NCBI GenBank assembly: GCA_020064725.1
Contig: JAGTWJ010000017.1
Span: forward strand, 3,224,001 to 3,288,000
DNA: 64,000 nt
Origin: Drechslerella dactyloides
Taxonomy: Eukaryota; Ascomycota; Orbiliomycetes; Orbiliales; Orbiliaceae
Direction of reading: 5' to 3'
Made by a program: the position numbers and the translations under genes. Under the pieces are notes generated by a model. It did not search any database, had not been told where the DNA came from, and saw nothing but the letters and a program-made list of their open reading frames with translations. Positions 1 to 12,659 of this stretch are shown piece after piece (position 1 is the stretch's first letter; every line of letters starts with the position of its first letter).

Positions 1-2049
1 AAATTGACTCAACTTGATATGGTATTACCTCATATCCAAGTAAACACATCATTCGCCTCTTAAGGGTCTGGAATTGTACGAAGAGGTGAGTCTAGTCCTG
101 CGAGGCGCATTGTGGTTGCCACTCAACTTTGTCAGTTCCTGCCAAACAGGAAACCCTCCAAGTGCTTCTTCAGTCACTTGTGATAATAAGAACCTCCTTA
201 CAAGGACATTCTGATCAACATATTTCTAGCTGTAAATTTCCAGCTCTACTCTCCGGCTCTCAGTTAATTGGAACAGGGCCATGCAAATGACAGTGTTCTG
301 CCATGTCTTGTTATTTGCCACGAAAATTATCTATCCAAGACAAGACCCAGCTCTTCTCGTTCTGCAGCTGATGCTCGCGAAGAAATAACTATATGTGTTG
401 CGCGTGGCATTTTGATTTATCTACCATTTGCAGTCCCTCGAGACGTCGAGACGAGTCGTGACATTCTTTTATTATCATCGGCATTTATATTTGTATTGTA
501 TAGTTACTTGTTTGCTTCTGATAGTTTCATATCAAGCAAGTAAGTAGTAACAAAGACGAAAACAAGAATCTTTCAATGTGGCAGGGCGCTCGGGAATTAC
601 CGTTTTGTGTAATCCCTGCCATGCCGTGCCTCGAAGCTACACAGACCTGCATTGGTAGCTATATAGTTCTTTCCACCTGATGGATCAATTAATGCTTAGC
701 GATAAAAACTGGCTCAGTCCCGAACTAGTAGTCCTGCATGACTTGTTTAGCTTTTGGCAAAACCCAGAGTCGCGGTGGGATAAGACATCGAGGTACCTAG
801 ACCGAAGTATGACTCCGGGGGTAACACAGGAATACTAATTCAAACACGACATGGTCGTATCTACGTATCCATATCGAAAGAGGAAGCTACTGGGCCCAAG
901 ATCCGATATTTTAGTTTGACTTGTTCGGGTGCTTATAGCCTCCTGAGAACACGTAGCTAGCTTCACTGGACTCGAGACTTTAGCCTAGCACCCGTCGCTT
1001 TACGTGATCGTTATACATTATATCGATTAATTAATGAATTTAACATCTAAATAGCAATATATATCATAATTTCATGCTATCGACTTGCGACTTCGCTGGC
1101 AGCCGTCTTGTTTCAAAACTCTGTGATAATCAATTACTATCGTATTAGAATAGAGGTCCGTAACAAAGATTGCGGATGGTTATCTCTAAAGTAAACCGGC
1201 ATGACAAATTGGTCCCTCGACCCGAATTCACTCGGGGTGTGAAATGGCTCAAGTAAATACGGAATTATATATGCGTATGTACGTTATAGATAAAAAGTCC
1301 CGCTCTTTCAAGGAAACGTATGGGTATTAGCGTCGTTGTTTGGGCTCCGATATCTCAAAATAAGTTGATGGTTGATCGCCGATTTCTGGTTCCAAATCGA
1401 TTTGGAGTCAAAAATCGGCGATCGATTTGGAACCAGAAATCGGCGATCGATTTGGAACCAGGAATCGGCGATCAACCATCAACTTATTTTGAGATATCGG
1501 AGCAATTGCCCAACGAACAAAGCTTGACTAGTTAAGCCCCCTACACTCTTCACACGACTCGGCACAAAAGTCCAATTCCGTTATATACCTGAACATTTTT
1601 TAAGTAGATATGATTCGCTTGCATTCGGGGGATCAGGCGACCGACAGAAGGATTGAACGCCACTTATGTAACCTATTAGCTACTTCAGCTAAAGAATCAA
1701 GCACTCTAGTTAGGCTAAAATCTTTGCGTTTCCTATATAGCATTAAAGTGCGCCTTCTTCTGCGCTAACAATCAAGTTTCCGTTAAACGTTCAGTGCTTT
1801 TGATTATACACGTACTAGCAATCTGAGTCCATGATCACAATCGGCATACCAATGACTATGTCGTCCGGCCGGAGCTATAGGAATGGGTAAGCTGAGACAC
1901 CTGATATTGGATGATATGTCGGAATAGAGTAATCGTACTTTCTATGGCGAATACGCGGGTATTATTGTAGCTATTTCACTTTTTGGACAATCAGTAGGTT
2001 GTCTTTCCTTGGATGCAACCTTTATAGTAAGTTGCAGGGAGAATTAGTC
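1..2049. other. Gene-free left flank
   Basis: No open frame here has coding character, a plausible intron structure or a recognisable domain. The DNA is fairly AT-rich. The only clear structure is the hairpin repeat at 1344-1503, listed separately. Short open frames at 268-543 and 1320-1535 look like chance, and the second runs straight through the hairpin. Confidence 0.6.
1344..1503. repeat. Long inverted repeat with internal tandem copies
   Basis: The left arm (about 1344-1401) and right arm (about 1446-1503) are reverse complements over about 58 bp with one mismatch that I can see. Both carry the block AAAATAAGTTGATGG or its complement. The centre holds two head-to-tail copies of a unit containing ATCGGCGATCGATTTGGAA, which also forms part of the right arm. 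Transcribed, it would fold into a very stable hairpin. It could be a small non-autonomous element or a locally generated palindrome. I did not identify target-site duplications, so its class is open. Confidence 0.85.
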
Positions 2050-2058
2050 TATAAATAA
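2050..2058 (+). promoter_or_regulatory. TATA box of the small secreted peptide gene
   Basis: TATAAATAA lies 169 bp before the start codon at 2227. It is followed by a C/T-rich leader with many ATC/CTC words and no upstream ATG close to the start codon, which is a typical fungal promoter layout. Confidence 0.55.
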
Positions 2059-2226
2059 TCCTCTCATCCTCCATGTATCAATTACATCTCATCCCCATCA
2101 CACTTCTCTACCTACCGCTCGATTCTACGAGATTAACCTCCTCATCAATTGCAAGATTCATCTGGTCACTAAAGACTAATATCATTACTCATTCCTCATA
2201 AATCAGCGTATCCAAAATCAGGGATA

Positions 2227-2468
2227 ATGCAGATTTTCAAAGAGATAATCATCTTCTCAGTAAGTAATATAAGTCCATTTAATCTAGCTACTGTTTCGTA
2301 TTAATAATGTCAATCATATCTGCACAGCCAGTGATGCTTCTTTTATCTATCTTTGCATCAGGACACGCTATTCCTACCGAACATAATGAGCTTATAGCTC
2401 GTAAAGCGTGTACCACAAATGCCCAGTGTACACCTCTTTTTTGTAGGAACGGCGTATGCGGACCTTAG
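2227..2468 (+). CDS. Small secreted four-cysteine peptide (57 aa)
   Basis: Two exons, 2227-2259 and 2328-2468, joined in phase 0 by a 68-bp intron with a GTAAGT donor and a CACAG acceptor. The product starts with a hydrophobic signal peptide (about residues 1-24, ending ASGHA), then a short propeptide ending Ile-Ala-Arg-Lys at residues 34-37, then a 20-residue tail with four cysteines spaced C-x5-C-x4-C-x4-C and ending CRNGVCGP. The layout (leader, propeptide, dibasic site, Cys-rich tail) suggests a processed secreted peptide of the effector or antimicrobial type. Arg-Lys is a weaker Kex2 site than Lys-Arg, so cleavage is uncertain. I recognise no family. Neither exon alone is a long open frame; the signal peptide, intron and TATA box together support it as a real gene. 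Confidence 0.7.
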
Positions 2469-4611
2469 GTCTTAAGATACTCTACTTGAGGATTGGAGGA
2501 TGTCTGTCTATTGGGATCATATAGCTCAAAAAAAGGTGCTATACTCGTATCATTTAATGGCATCGATTCTGCCGGGAGAAGATTTATTAAAGCAATAGTT
2601 TCGGACATGGAGTATATATAACATTATATAAATCCTAAAAATATTGCTTAAAGTTTCTTTCACAAAGTTTGTTCACAAGGCCAATTCGCAAATTCAAAAA
2701 GAAAAACAAGAGATGAAGGAGATCTTGTAATATTATTGATCAATTCACAAGTATTTGTCCCTTTTCTATTGCAAATGGTTCTGATACAAATATGAAAAAC
2801 AACTTTGCAGATTTAAACATAGTAAGAAGTATGAGCAAAGCATATGGTCTCCCCCTGTAGTGAAGATGAAGTAAGCTTGTTTAGCGGAAACCGCAGGATT
2901 ATCTGCACAGAAAAGTAGAAACGAGAAAAGTGTTACGGTGTAGATCTCTAGCATCTATTGTAGATTGCGTAGTGTCCTATTGATTGCATTGCAGAACGCC
3001 ATGTGACATCAGTAATATGCAGTCTGCACATCACGAGCTGCTTGCATTCCATGACCTGGATTGCTATACATCTAACAAAAAGCAACCAAAATGCAAGGTA
3101 GCGGGATTTCTGGAACATAGCAATCGACTATATACGGAGGAAAGGAATTGCGGAAGATAGTCATTCTATTACAGAACTCTATACCTGGTGAAAAAAAGGG
3201 CTGATTGTAAGAGTGTGATATAGATAAGATGAAGATGGATTCTAAGTGGTGGGGTGCTCTGGAGGAGCTAGCTAAGTATGTATATATAGCTTATTGTTAA
3301 GGGTTGTTATCTTTTGGAGCTGTTTAGTAGAAAAAGGTAGGGTAAGGATTTTTATTTATGTTATGGATATTGCACTTCAAGGCCTTAGGCCTGGGTTATC
3401 TATATTAGAATCTCTCTCTCTTTTATGAGAAAGGTTATATAAGTACTTACTTACTTACGTATCTACAAGCCTCCGTAGTCTACGGCCAACCGCCGTTAGG
3501 GCGTAGACTAGCATCTGCAATCTATCTGAAAACGTAGAACACGCCCGGAAAGCAATCAATATGCATTTTCCAACACGCCGACAGCTACTCTCACACCCTG
3601 CGTCGATTCGAGTGCCAATGGCACAAGCCAGCCCCGGAAGATCGCTGCACCGGCAGGTACATGTACTGACTCCACCGCAGCTAGAATCCACCAGCCGGCT
3701 CGAACTTGCAGGTCGGACGGCCGACGAACCAGGGATCCACCCGGAAACCGAATCACAAGGGAGCATCGGCAAGGCATGCACATGTTCAACATGTGCTAAG
3801 TATTAGTGTTCTACATGCAGCTAACTACGCAATATATTAGCCCTTTTGTGCAGCGTTGTGGACGTCGCGAGTCGTTCTGTCTGCCTGTCGGACAGGGTTC
3901 CCAGCCGATTATCCTGCTTCTAGTAGTTCGAGAAAAGTCCTGGGGCACGAGTAGCCGGGACCAGGCTCGTAGCTTAATCTACCATGGCCAGTCGACTGTC
4001 CCTTAACTAAAGGCTTAGCTTATAAATTACATGCAGATGTATAATCGCGGCACTATAGCGTGGGCCGGCGACGCCGCATGGTCGTAAAGTAGTATGCGGG
4101 TAGGTAAGTACTTTACTTGGGGAACGGATAACGGACTTACTTACTCGAGTAAGTCGAGTAAGTTCTCTCAGTCTTCTGCAGTTCTGCCGTGCCGGCTAAG
4201 TCTGGAGATACCTAGGTCTGGTTATAGGCTGCCGGCTGCAGGGTACTACATACCAGAGTCGGCAAGACCTGAGGTTATACTAGGAAGGTGCTTGACTGCT
4301 CGCGACGGCTGCGCCCGAGGGCCGTATCCCCCGCCACCGAGGGCTTCAATGTAACCCGGCGGATACGCCCCGAACTCCAGCCGCCGATACCTGCCCGCGA
4401 CATCTTGGGGAAGTTGAACACCGTGATGGATATCGCGCGTTGTCCACGTTCCCGGGGTTGTGCGTACGGTGAAGCGTGTCGCACCGCCACAGTACATTCA
4501 CGGGAATTTTAGCCGCGCGCCACACGACAAACGTTTCCTTCAATCAACATCCACGCTAGCGGTTGAACGAACGAACGACACTCGTCCACCTGCATCCACC
4601 CCACCGCGACA
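2469..4611. other. Intergenic block with degenerate, partly GC-rich DNA
   Basis: No confident gene. A minus-strand frame at 2766-2954 has a signal-peptide-like start (MLEIYTVTLFSFLLF) and three later cysteines, but no promoter or intron evidence. From about 3440 to 4500 the DNA becomes GC-richer, is open in several frames at once, and carries repeated ACTTAC/GTAAGT words, including the 16-bp palindrome ACTTACTCGAGTAAGT near 4138-4153. A 7-bp inverted pair GTCTACG/CGTAGAC lies near 3478-3508. This may be a decayed mobile element; no coding relic was recognised. Confidence 0.4.
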
Positions 4612-4975
4612 ATGGCGAAGAAAGGTACGTGTACCCCTTGACGCGCACCTCGATACCCATCGGAATCATTCGAAACAATGGACATACCCACTGACCGATC
4701 CTCCCGCTAGCCAAATCCCGAACCGTCGTCGTCCGCCTCCTCTCGATGGCGCTGACGGGCTTCTTCAAGACCCGGATACGGCCCAGGACCCACCGCCCAC
4801 TAAGCATGCTGAGTTACGATCCAATTGGTATGCACCTCCGGCATTTCTTGTTGCCTCCGATACAGAACTTGAGGCGACGGAGGTTGAGATGAATGCGAAC
4901 CAGCTGACGTAGATTGGAACTGTAGTCAAGAAACGGGTTCTCTTCCTCGAACAGAAGCGGAAGAAGGGACACTGA
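4612..4975 (+). CDS. MRPL39: Mitochondrial large-subunit ribosomal protein bL33m
   Basis: Three exons, 4612-4624, 4711-4827 and 4926-4975, give a 59-residue, very basic protein. It starts MAKKAKSRTVVVRL, continues with a Gly-Phe-Phe-Lys-Thr segment and ends in a Lys/Arg-rich tail. This matches bL33m (yeast Mrpl39) in length and pattern: N-terminal MAKK, the TGFFKTR turn, a HRPLSML segment, and the final VLFLEQKRK. The protein sits in the large subunit of the mitochondrial ribosome. Both introns are phase 1 with GTACGT and GTATGC donors. The intron 2 acceptor at 4921-4925 was chosen because earlier AGs break the frame and this one restores the conserved C-terminus. The longer open frame across this locus reads through intron sequence and is not real. 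Confidence 0.92.
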
Positions 4976-5432
4976 TCGTCATATCTCTCTCCATCACTAC
5001 TTGAATTCCTGGCACCCGCCTTCGCCATACTTCCCCTTGCTTCCGATCATCTGGACCTTCCTCCGAAACGGGAAACATTCATCACCTGCGTTCATCTACC
5101 GCCTTACGCCTGCGTGTTTAGTTGCAGCGCGTTGTATATATTATAATAGAGTGTACAGATACTGCAAGGCTATGAGATAGAAAGGCGGGTTTCTTCAGGC
5201 TTTATATCTGCATTTCGTCTAGGTACAAAGTCACTTGGTATAAACTGCATTACAAGACGCCGGGGAAACATAAACAGTTCCAATTCGAACCGTCTTTCAA
5301 AAGAGACATCTCAGGGCAACGTATCATACTGTAATAAACCATGAGAGCAAGAATTTTTGCAAAGAACAAAAAACCTCCAAATAAACACTGTTTCTAGGAA
5401 CGTGATACTAACTAAAATGAGTCTCCGTCACT
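4976..5432. other. Convergent 3' region
   Basis: This 457-bp gap separates the stop of bL33m (+) from the stop of the coiled-coil gene (-). It should hold both 3' untranslated regions. It is AT-rich, and I see no coding or repeat structure in it. Confidence 0.6.
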
Positions 5433-8400
5433 TCACTTCTTAGATTTCTTTGACTTTCGATTTGCCTGAGAGCCGGTAGTGGTACCCGCATAACCAATCT
5501 TTCGCTTTGCTCTGGTGGTTTCCTCCGTCTTGTCTTTCTTAAGCTTTGGCTCGTTCGTAGCAGTGATATCTTGTCCTGAAATCCGATTAGAACTATACTG
5601 CCGTTTCTTTGATTCCCGATCCGCCGTTTCTAGGTCCAAATTCGACCGCTGTCGATGTTTCGCTGCGTTGTACTGTAGCGAAGCTTGAGGTGATGAACCA
5701 TCTGGCAGCTCCCACGGTCCGTTCTGCTGTAAATATAGAGTTAGCGTTTCCACATGCTGGCGGCAACATCTTTGACGGAGACTCAACCATAACCTACCGA
5801 AGCTTGGCCAGCGGTCTGAGCTGTATCTTGAACGACCCCTTTTCTCTGTGGAGCTGCCGTCTCTTTCTCTTGCGTGGCGGGAATCAAATCTGACATTGCC
5901 TCTTGGTTTGAAATTCTCACTGCACGAGTAACTTGCGGAGAACCTCCTGGGCGGTCTTGTGTCGCGGGAACCACACTGAAGTCTAGATTTTCAACGACGG
6001 GACACTTTTCTTGACTTTCTAGAACCAGACTATCGACATTATGTAGATTGGTTCTTGTCAACCTTTCCTGACTGTTAGTCGAGTGAACGAGAATGATTGA
6101 CGTGTCGACCCTGTCATTGCCAGCCGCAGGTTTTGCCATAGGAGTTTCACTAGGACGAGATCGTGTTGCTTTGGCTTCCTGCAGCTGAGTAGCCGTATTG
6201 CTCAAACCTGCGGAATCATCTGCGTGTGATTTGTCATTCCCCCGTTGGCCGTTCAACCGCTCAAGTGCATCGTTCAGTGCAATGGCTTCTTGCCGCAGCT
6301 GTTGCATTTTGTCCCCCAACGTCGATATTTCGATATCTTTCCTGGAGATCACGCCTTTTGCAAGATCGAGCTGCTTTTCTAGATCGCCAATTGCCCCATC
6401 CTTTCTGCGGCCGGCATGCTGCAACATTTCCGCCTCTGATTTGACGTCCTCAAGCGACTGTTCCAAGACCTTGAATTTTTTGAGCTGCTCCTCGAATGAT
6501 CTTTGTAGGCCTTCGCGGATTTGCTTCGATTCATCCAAGGTATTTTTATGAACTCTGATCTCCTCCGTCAGAACTTCGACATTGTGACTGGAAGCGAACA
6601 AATCTCCCCGAAGTCCTTTCAAAATCCGGGTTCGGTCCTCCAGCTCGACTTCTAGAGAGGATATCTGAGCACGTTGTATCTGGATGTTTGCTGCTTGTGA
6701 TTGAATTTGGTCTGATTTTAGCTGAAGCTCTGCCCTGACAGCAATCAGCTCAGCGTCTTGTCTGCTCTGCTTCATAGATGTCTAGCAAATGCGTTATGTC
6801 AGTTCCGCTACAATTTTTATTTGAAGTTGAATGCTGGTGGACTTACATCTGCCCATCCCGATGCTGCGGCAGAAAGCTGCTCGTCCTACATATTCAATCA
6901 GCCTTAAGAAGGCATCATTATGTTGGTGCTTTGTCTATCGCTCTTACCTTCGTTACCAACTGCTCCTCAAGATTTTCAACAGACCGTGTGATCCCTTCTC
7001 TTCGCTGAATTTCCTCACTAAGAGAGTCTCGAAGTGAAACCTCGACAAGCTTTGCTTGCTGTATTTGCCGTTGAAGTTCCGCAATATCGAGAAGCTTCCC
7101 CTTGCCGTCTTGCTCTTTAGATTTCAGCTGTTCTCAAATCAGCACAGATACACCGATTGTAATGAATTCTTGCTATAAATACCATATCAACCTCTCTGCG
7201 GTACTTTTCGGAGGACTCTTTAAGGGATTTCTAAGTATCTGATGTTAGCACAAGCTAATTTTCTAGGTGTATATAGAAACCAGGGAATCTTACTCTCTCA
7301 CTCTCGGCCTCTTGTCTCTCGGTGTCGAGTTTGCTTTGCAACGTGTTTACTGTGGACTCGAGGAGAGAAACCCGCACCACAAACTCTCGTCGATTGCTCT
7401 CAGCGAGTTCGTAGTTATGAGTGACGTCCGCCAATCTGGAATTATGGTCAGTCGTACGAACTAGTATGGAGCAACTGTGCTGAAAGCGTACTTTGACTGC
7501 ATGGTCGCCATTTCTTGGCCTTTTGTCTCGACCAGGCAAGCGTTTAATTCTCTTTGTTTTTCGATCTCCGAGACCAAACTGGCCTTATCGCGCTCGAGTC
7601 TGTGGATAATGGAGATTTGTTCCTTGACTTGAGCAACCTGAATTCCAATCTGTTGAGTAAGAGATTCTTTAAGAGCATGCCACTTTTTGAACTTTTCGGA
7701 GTAGGCCTGAGAGACTTCTTCTTGCTCTCGACAGAGCTTCGAAAGATCATCTTTGACACTAGGATATGTTAATTCAACCTTGATAGCTCTATTTGAAGCC
7801 AAGATTCGTAACTTACTCAGCCCAATTCGACCCCGTCGTTGTCAGGACAGAATGCAGAGCTTTGAAGAGCGGCGAATCAGAGTCTTCACAATCGAACTCT
7901 AACCTTTCGAGAAGCTTTCGTGACCTGTATGACATTAGCGGATGTTTAGAAAGTGCTCAGAACCCAGCTCCTTACTCGGCGAAGTTCTCGTCCTGAGATG
8001 ACAGTAGCTGCTCGTAGGCTTTCACACTAGCCACAATTTTCTCACTCATGTCGCTATGATTGTTGCCGACAGCCTGTCTCAAATTCTCGAGTTCGGACGC
8101 CATTTCCTTGAGGGCACCTTCCAGAGAAGCCACGATGTTCCTCTCCTGTTCCAGTTGCTTCTGGACATCCTCCAAGTTTCTGCTCAAGATATTGTTGAGC
8201 ATTGTCACTACGAAGATATAGAGGTTAGCATTCTCTCTAAGACTCAACAAATTCACTGGACCAATAATACCTTCGTCAACTTTCGCACAATCTTCTCGGA
8301 GGTCTTGATAGCCAGCACGCTGGTCTTGAAGCGCCGTGTGGTACTCCTGCAGTTGCGCCATGACATTCTGTACCTCAGCGTCTCGCTCTCGAACGCGAGT

Positions 8401-10085
8401 GCGCAGGTGAGCTCTCTCCTCAAAGATGTCTGAACACTCGTTCAGGATTCTCCTATGTTCGTCTCTGAGCTCCGACATCTCTTCCTTAGTTGCGTTGTTG
8501 ATTGATTTCAAACGTTTGATGAAATCGTCGCTCTGCTCTTGCTTGATGGCAGCTCGGGACAGTCTGTGCTCGGTCTCAATCTGATTCCGCTGTAGTTCGT
8601 CATGTGCCGTATGTACTTGAAACCGAAGACGATCAATCTCATCTTTCATCGCTAGTTGCTTGTCCCTACCGTCGTTCAAGGAGTCTTGAAATCTCTTGCA
8701 CCTATCTCGCAAGGAGCTCAACTCTTGCTCTTTTTCAAAGATAGACCCGAGTTTTTCGTCAATGTCAAGAACGACTGACTGCATCTTTGCGAGCTCGTCC
8801 TCCATAACTTGGGCACGCCGGAACTTGTCGTTGAGAATTCCCTGGACAATGTCTATATCGTTCGTGGTCGGTGTTCCAGGAGGGACCCACGGAGAGGCTG
8901 TGGGAAGTCGCCCTCGGGTGGTATTGCGTGCAAATTCGCGAGCTGATTGCAAGGGCCGGTGGAGGTTTTTACTCATTGGGCGTGGGTAATCCTCAAAGTC
9001 TCGTTCTTGTCTGGCTTCCTTAAGGTGCCCGGCTTGAAACAACTGTTCGCGGTAACGATCATCGTGTATCTCGTCGTCGACGTCGTCTTCAGTGAGGGAA
9101 CGCCGATGCATTCCAGGATGCAGGAATTGAGGTTCACTTTGTCGATGGGTGCTCAGTCTCGGAACAGGACTTGATAGTCTGGCAATCTCAACGTGACCGA
9201 AGTTGTCAGTCTCAGAGGTATCCGCCTGAGCCCCGCGAGCTGATGTAGTTGAGGTATTTGGGTCTCCCGGTACTGAATGAAAGCTTGAAGACGTTTGTGG
9301 AATTCTTGCAGGTGGGAGTCGATGCTGCTGTTTCTTGACTCTATGAGATGATTTTTGGAAGCTGCTGCCATCATCATCAGGGATGACAATGATATCAGGC
9401 TCATGGAAGTTGATAACCCGAACGAAATCAGGATCTTCTTCTTCTTTAATAGTGACTTCAGATGTGATCTGAGGCACGGCTGGTTGTTGATCGCCATCGA
9501 ATTGATGTACAACAGGCTCTGTATCCTCCTGGGGAATACTGTAGCCAAGATGATTAGCATTCATTGACATATTGTCAGAGTGTAGAAAGACTTACATTTC
9601 TTCGAGTATATCATTTCGACTTGGTGGTGAGTCTGTTGCATTCTCAGTTCTTGGCAACTCAAAAGTGGAGACTATCAAGCATTTCGTTGGCCGTGTCAGC
9701 ATAAACATGCAATCGAAGGAGTGAATAAGGTACTCGACTCACGTCTGTCGTAGGTCGTGATGTGGCTTTGCTGTGGTTGTAGTGGCAGCGGCTGCCTCAA
9801 ACTTCTTTTCGTGATAGGCGTTGGCTTAGGAAAGTGAAACGTTGGTGCACGTCGGTCAGTGACTTGGCCTTGGTTCTGGAAACCTGTCTGTAGAAGCCCG
9901 CTTGATGATGCTGGGCGAGACCTGGGAGGGGCAAAGGAGAACGGCTGCAAGGCCTTCTCAGGCTTGACATTTGGGCCATTGTTAGGTAGTACCGTCCTAG
10001 GAACGTCCACATAAGAAGTTGAATCTGTCCTAGGAACAGAGGAGCTGTTGCCGGAGCCGCTTGCTGATATCGTGTTCTTCTCCAT
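5433..10085 (-). CDS. Large coiled-coil protein with a SUMO-interaction-like motif (about 1326 aa)
   Basis: I assembled twelve exons: 10085-9743, 9671-9596, 9538-8271, 8207-7976, 7924-7817, 7758-7492, 7435-7294, 7230-7183, 7127-6948, 6885-6847, 6781-5798 and 5726-5433, all phase-consistent. The N-terminus (about 1-370) is Ser/Pro-rich and disordered. At about 188-197 lies DIIVIPDDDG, a hydrophobic run followed by acids, as in SUMO-interaction motifs. Residues about 370-1075 are almost continuous heptad-type coiled coil. The tail is disordered and ends in Lys/Arg clusters (KRK, NRKSKKSKK) that look like nuclear localisation signals. The start at 10085 is the first ATG after the TATA box. The architecture recalls chromosome-axis or synaptonemal transverse-filament proteins, which diverge too fast for eye recognition. 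Function is unproven. Confidence 0.85.
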
Positions 10086-10235
10086 TTGGTCGAGTTGATA
10101 GCTTGACAATGCTGTAAATGCGTTTTTAGAGATAGTGCTGATAATAAGATGATGATTGATGATGAGAAGCGATGTGCTGGTAGCTGAACAGTGCTAAGTA
10201 TGTTGACCGATGGTTGGAACCAAGTTGCGTTGACG

Positions 10236-10345
10236 ATGTGTGGAGGAGATGATGAAGAGGAGGAGAAGAGAATGAGAGAGGGAGAAAGGAAGAGAGAGGA
10301 GGAGGGGGGGAAGAAGGGCCGAGACAGGGGGGTGGGGTATTTATA
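10236..10345 (-). promoter_or_regulatory. TATA box and pyrimidine-rich leader of the coiled-coil gene
   Basis: On the minus strand TATAAATA (10345-10338) is followed by about 100 bases that are nearly all C and T, then by a leader without ATG until 10085. TATA plus a CT tract is a common fungal core promoter. A possible leader intron acceptor (TTTACAG) lies near 10116-10110. Confidence 0.5.
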
Positions 10346-11887
10346 CAATTCGAGGGGGGGTCGAGGGAAAGTTGGAAATGACACAACGGGGAGGGAAAAT
10401 ATCGAGAAGCGTGCAGTCCCCGTCGATCAATCGCTCTCTCCCACCGCGAATTATGTGACATTTTCCCCAGTCGAGGCCGCAATTGCCTGATATTTCCCTC
10501 GCTGCGATCCGAAATTCAATTGATAATCGAAGGTTCACGTGACCGGTCTGAGAGGCGGCATCAGGTCCCAGAACGTGTCTGGGAACGCTGCATGTGCATC
10601 GGCGGCCTCGGTACCGGTGCGCGGCCGCATCTTCGAGATCTCGAGGGCGCCAGGTAAAGGGTCGTGCTCCAGCTTTGAAAGTATACGTGAGAGAGTCCTC
10701 GGTTGTGAGTGGAGAAGATGAGAGGCAATAGACGAGGGACGATGATGGTTGATGTGAATGAGATGAATTGGTAAGAGGGAGTGTGGTGAGGGAGGATTTG
10801 GTTTATGAGAAGAGAGCAGGTCCAGCTGGCGGAGCTGGTCTATGGCTTAAGTACTCCAGGGCCATCGCACGCTTGCGCAATTGCTTGACGGACAAGATAT
10901 TACCAAGTATATCTGCAAACGGGGACCAAGCTGATTGATCAACTGGATGTATTGGCCTACATTCTACCATTGAGATGTGTATGTAGCATCCCCGAAGGTC
11001 CCTCCGGTCCATCGAAGGATATATTGTGCATGTATATACAAGCTACAGCAACAGCCTACAATCAAGCGCGACCAATACGGTAAACTTGGGCGAAGACAAC
11101 CTCGGAAATCAGACGCTCCAATGTTCAATCGACGATGATTCTTAGGAAATGATGGGTATCATTGAAGAGCTAATCTAACTGGAAACGACAGTATAAAAAG
11201 ATAAGTCTCACCTCGAACGAAAGGCGAAGCAAATAGTAAATAGAAACCAGAACAAAAGAAAGTCGAAAATGAAGCCCCAGAAAATGCAACACGGCAACAT
11301 ACGCGCTCAGATGTTGGAAAGATATGCGACGAGATCAGACGATACAATACGATACGATAGGAAAAGATCGATAAGGAAGCGAATGAAATGGTATAATGAT
11401 AATCCAATCAGAAGAAAAAAACGCAAACTAGTCAGCACTCCGTGCACCATGCTCCTATCCTATAATGAACCACCAACCAACTTGAGGATTAATCAATTAA
11501 ACAAAGAAAAAGAACGTAAACAGACAGACTGGGTCGGAGCGAGTGCAGATTATGAAGAGCGATAGGGGAGAAGCAGAGGGCAGATCGAGAGCGAAGGAAA
11601 ATGTTATTAAGTCTGGTGTGGACCCGTGTAGTCTATCCGTCCACGATAAGACGGTTAGTAAGCATGGAAAGAATAGTAAGAATCCGCAAATATAGAGCCA
11701 AGGAAAGGAAATTCGTAGCCGTCGTGATGGGTATAAAGCATCTGTTGTATATTCGAATCGAGAAGTAGGGTTGGAGCGAAAGCGGAAGAGACGGAACATG
11801 TTGGGAACTCCAGGCCGTCTCTCGGTTTGTAGATGTGGCTAGGAAGCCAAGATTGAGGCTTGTTCGTGTCGGTACCGACGCATGAGG
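10346..11887. other. Intergenic: upstream of the coiled-coil gene and 3' region of the Ego1-like gene
   Basis: No supportable gene in 1.5 kb. The part near 10.4-10.8 kb holds upstream promoter sequence for the minus-strand coiled-coil gene. The AT-rich part at 11.1-11.9 kb probably includes the 3' untranslated region of the Ego1-like gene. Open frames on both strands here lack domains and splice logic. Confidence 0.5.
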
Positions 11888-12659
11888 CTAGACATCGACC
11901 TCGATTCGGACGACGAGATCGCCGACGTCCTTGATGGTCTTGAGTCCAATCACGGCTTCATCGGCCATCTTGCCGATTATCTCCATGAAGTCTCGTTCTT
12001 CGGCAGAAATAGAATCGTCCGGAAGCGGCTGGGGCATCGGGGCCAGGTATGGAGGAGAGGTCCTTTGCAGCAAGACCCTGTAAATAACCCCAAAAAGTCA
12101 GAACAAAAACTCCTTCAGTAGACGATTTAAGATCTTCTTGAATAGACGTACTTGTACATTTCCACCTTGGACTTGTCGACGTACGGAGCGGGAGGGTGTA
12201 ACGCAGCGAAGATATCGATCAAGTTCCTATGCAGAAGAGAAATGCACACGTTAGGTCGTTTGCCCTGATAATTGTGTCGATACACGAAAACACCTTCGTC
12301 GGTGATTGGTAGATTGCCGAAATGGGCGAGCACACATACTCGTTGGTCTGTGCTACGATCCTCTGCAGCTGCTCTCGTTCGCGCTCCAGATCACCAGGAT
12401 CTGTCATTTGCGGTTGATAGCCGGGGACATGCTGGCCCTGCGATCCGTAGGCCGCCTCTTCCGAATTCAAAAGTCGCGATCTCTCGTCCTAATTGGGTCG
12501 GTCGACAGAGCGTTAGCAGGCGTCTTCATCTCAGCCTCGGCAAGTCGCGGAAGCAGTAGAAACAAGAGAAGTTTCCCAAAAAAAAAAAAGTTTTCCGCAT
12601 CGACGGCATCGCACCTCATCGTAGCTATTCCAGCCCAAGCAGCTCGAACAGGCACCCAT
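11888..12659 (-). CDS. MEH1: Ego1/Meh1 (LAMTOR1-like) lipid-anchored TORC1 scaffold (152 aa)
   Basis: Four exons: 12659-12615, 12488-12340, 12226-12152 and 12077-11888. The protein begins MGACSSCLGW, with Gly2 for N-myristoylation and Cys4/Cys7 for palmitoylation, as in Ego1 and LAMTOR1. An ERSRLLNSEE segment follows, like the conserved ERKLLL of LAMTOR1. A helical block REQLQRIVAQTNENLIDIF then matches the family core, and the C-terminus is hydrophobic and acidic. The family anchors the EGO/Ragulator complex, and through it the Rag GTPases Gtr1/Gtr2, to the vacuole membrane for amino-acid signalling to TORC1. The exon 2 donor at 12339 (GTATGT) was preferred to the alternative 4 bases downstream because only it keeps the conserved frame. 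Intron 1 contains a 12-base A/T run. Confidence 0.88.
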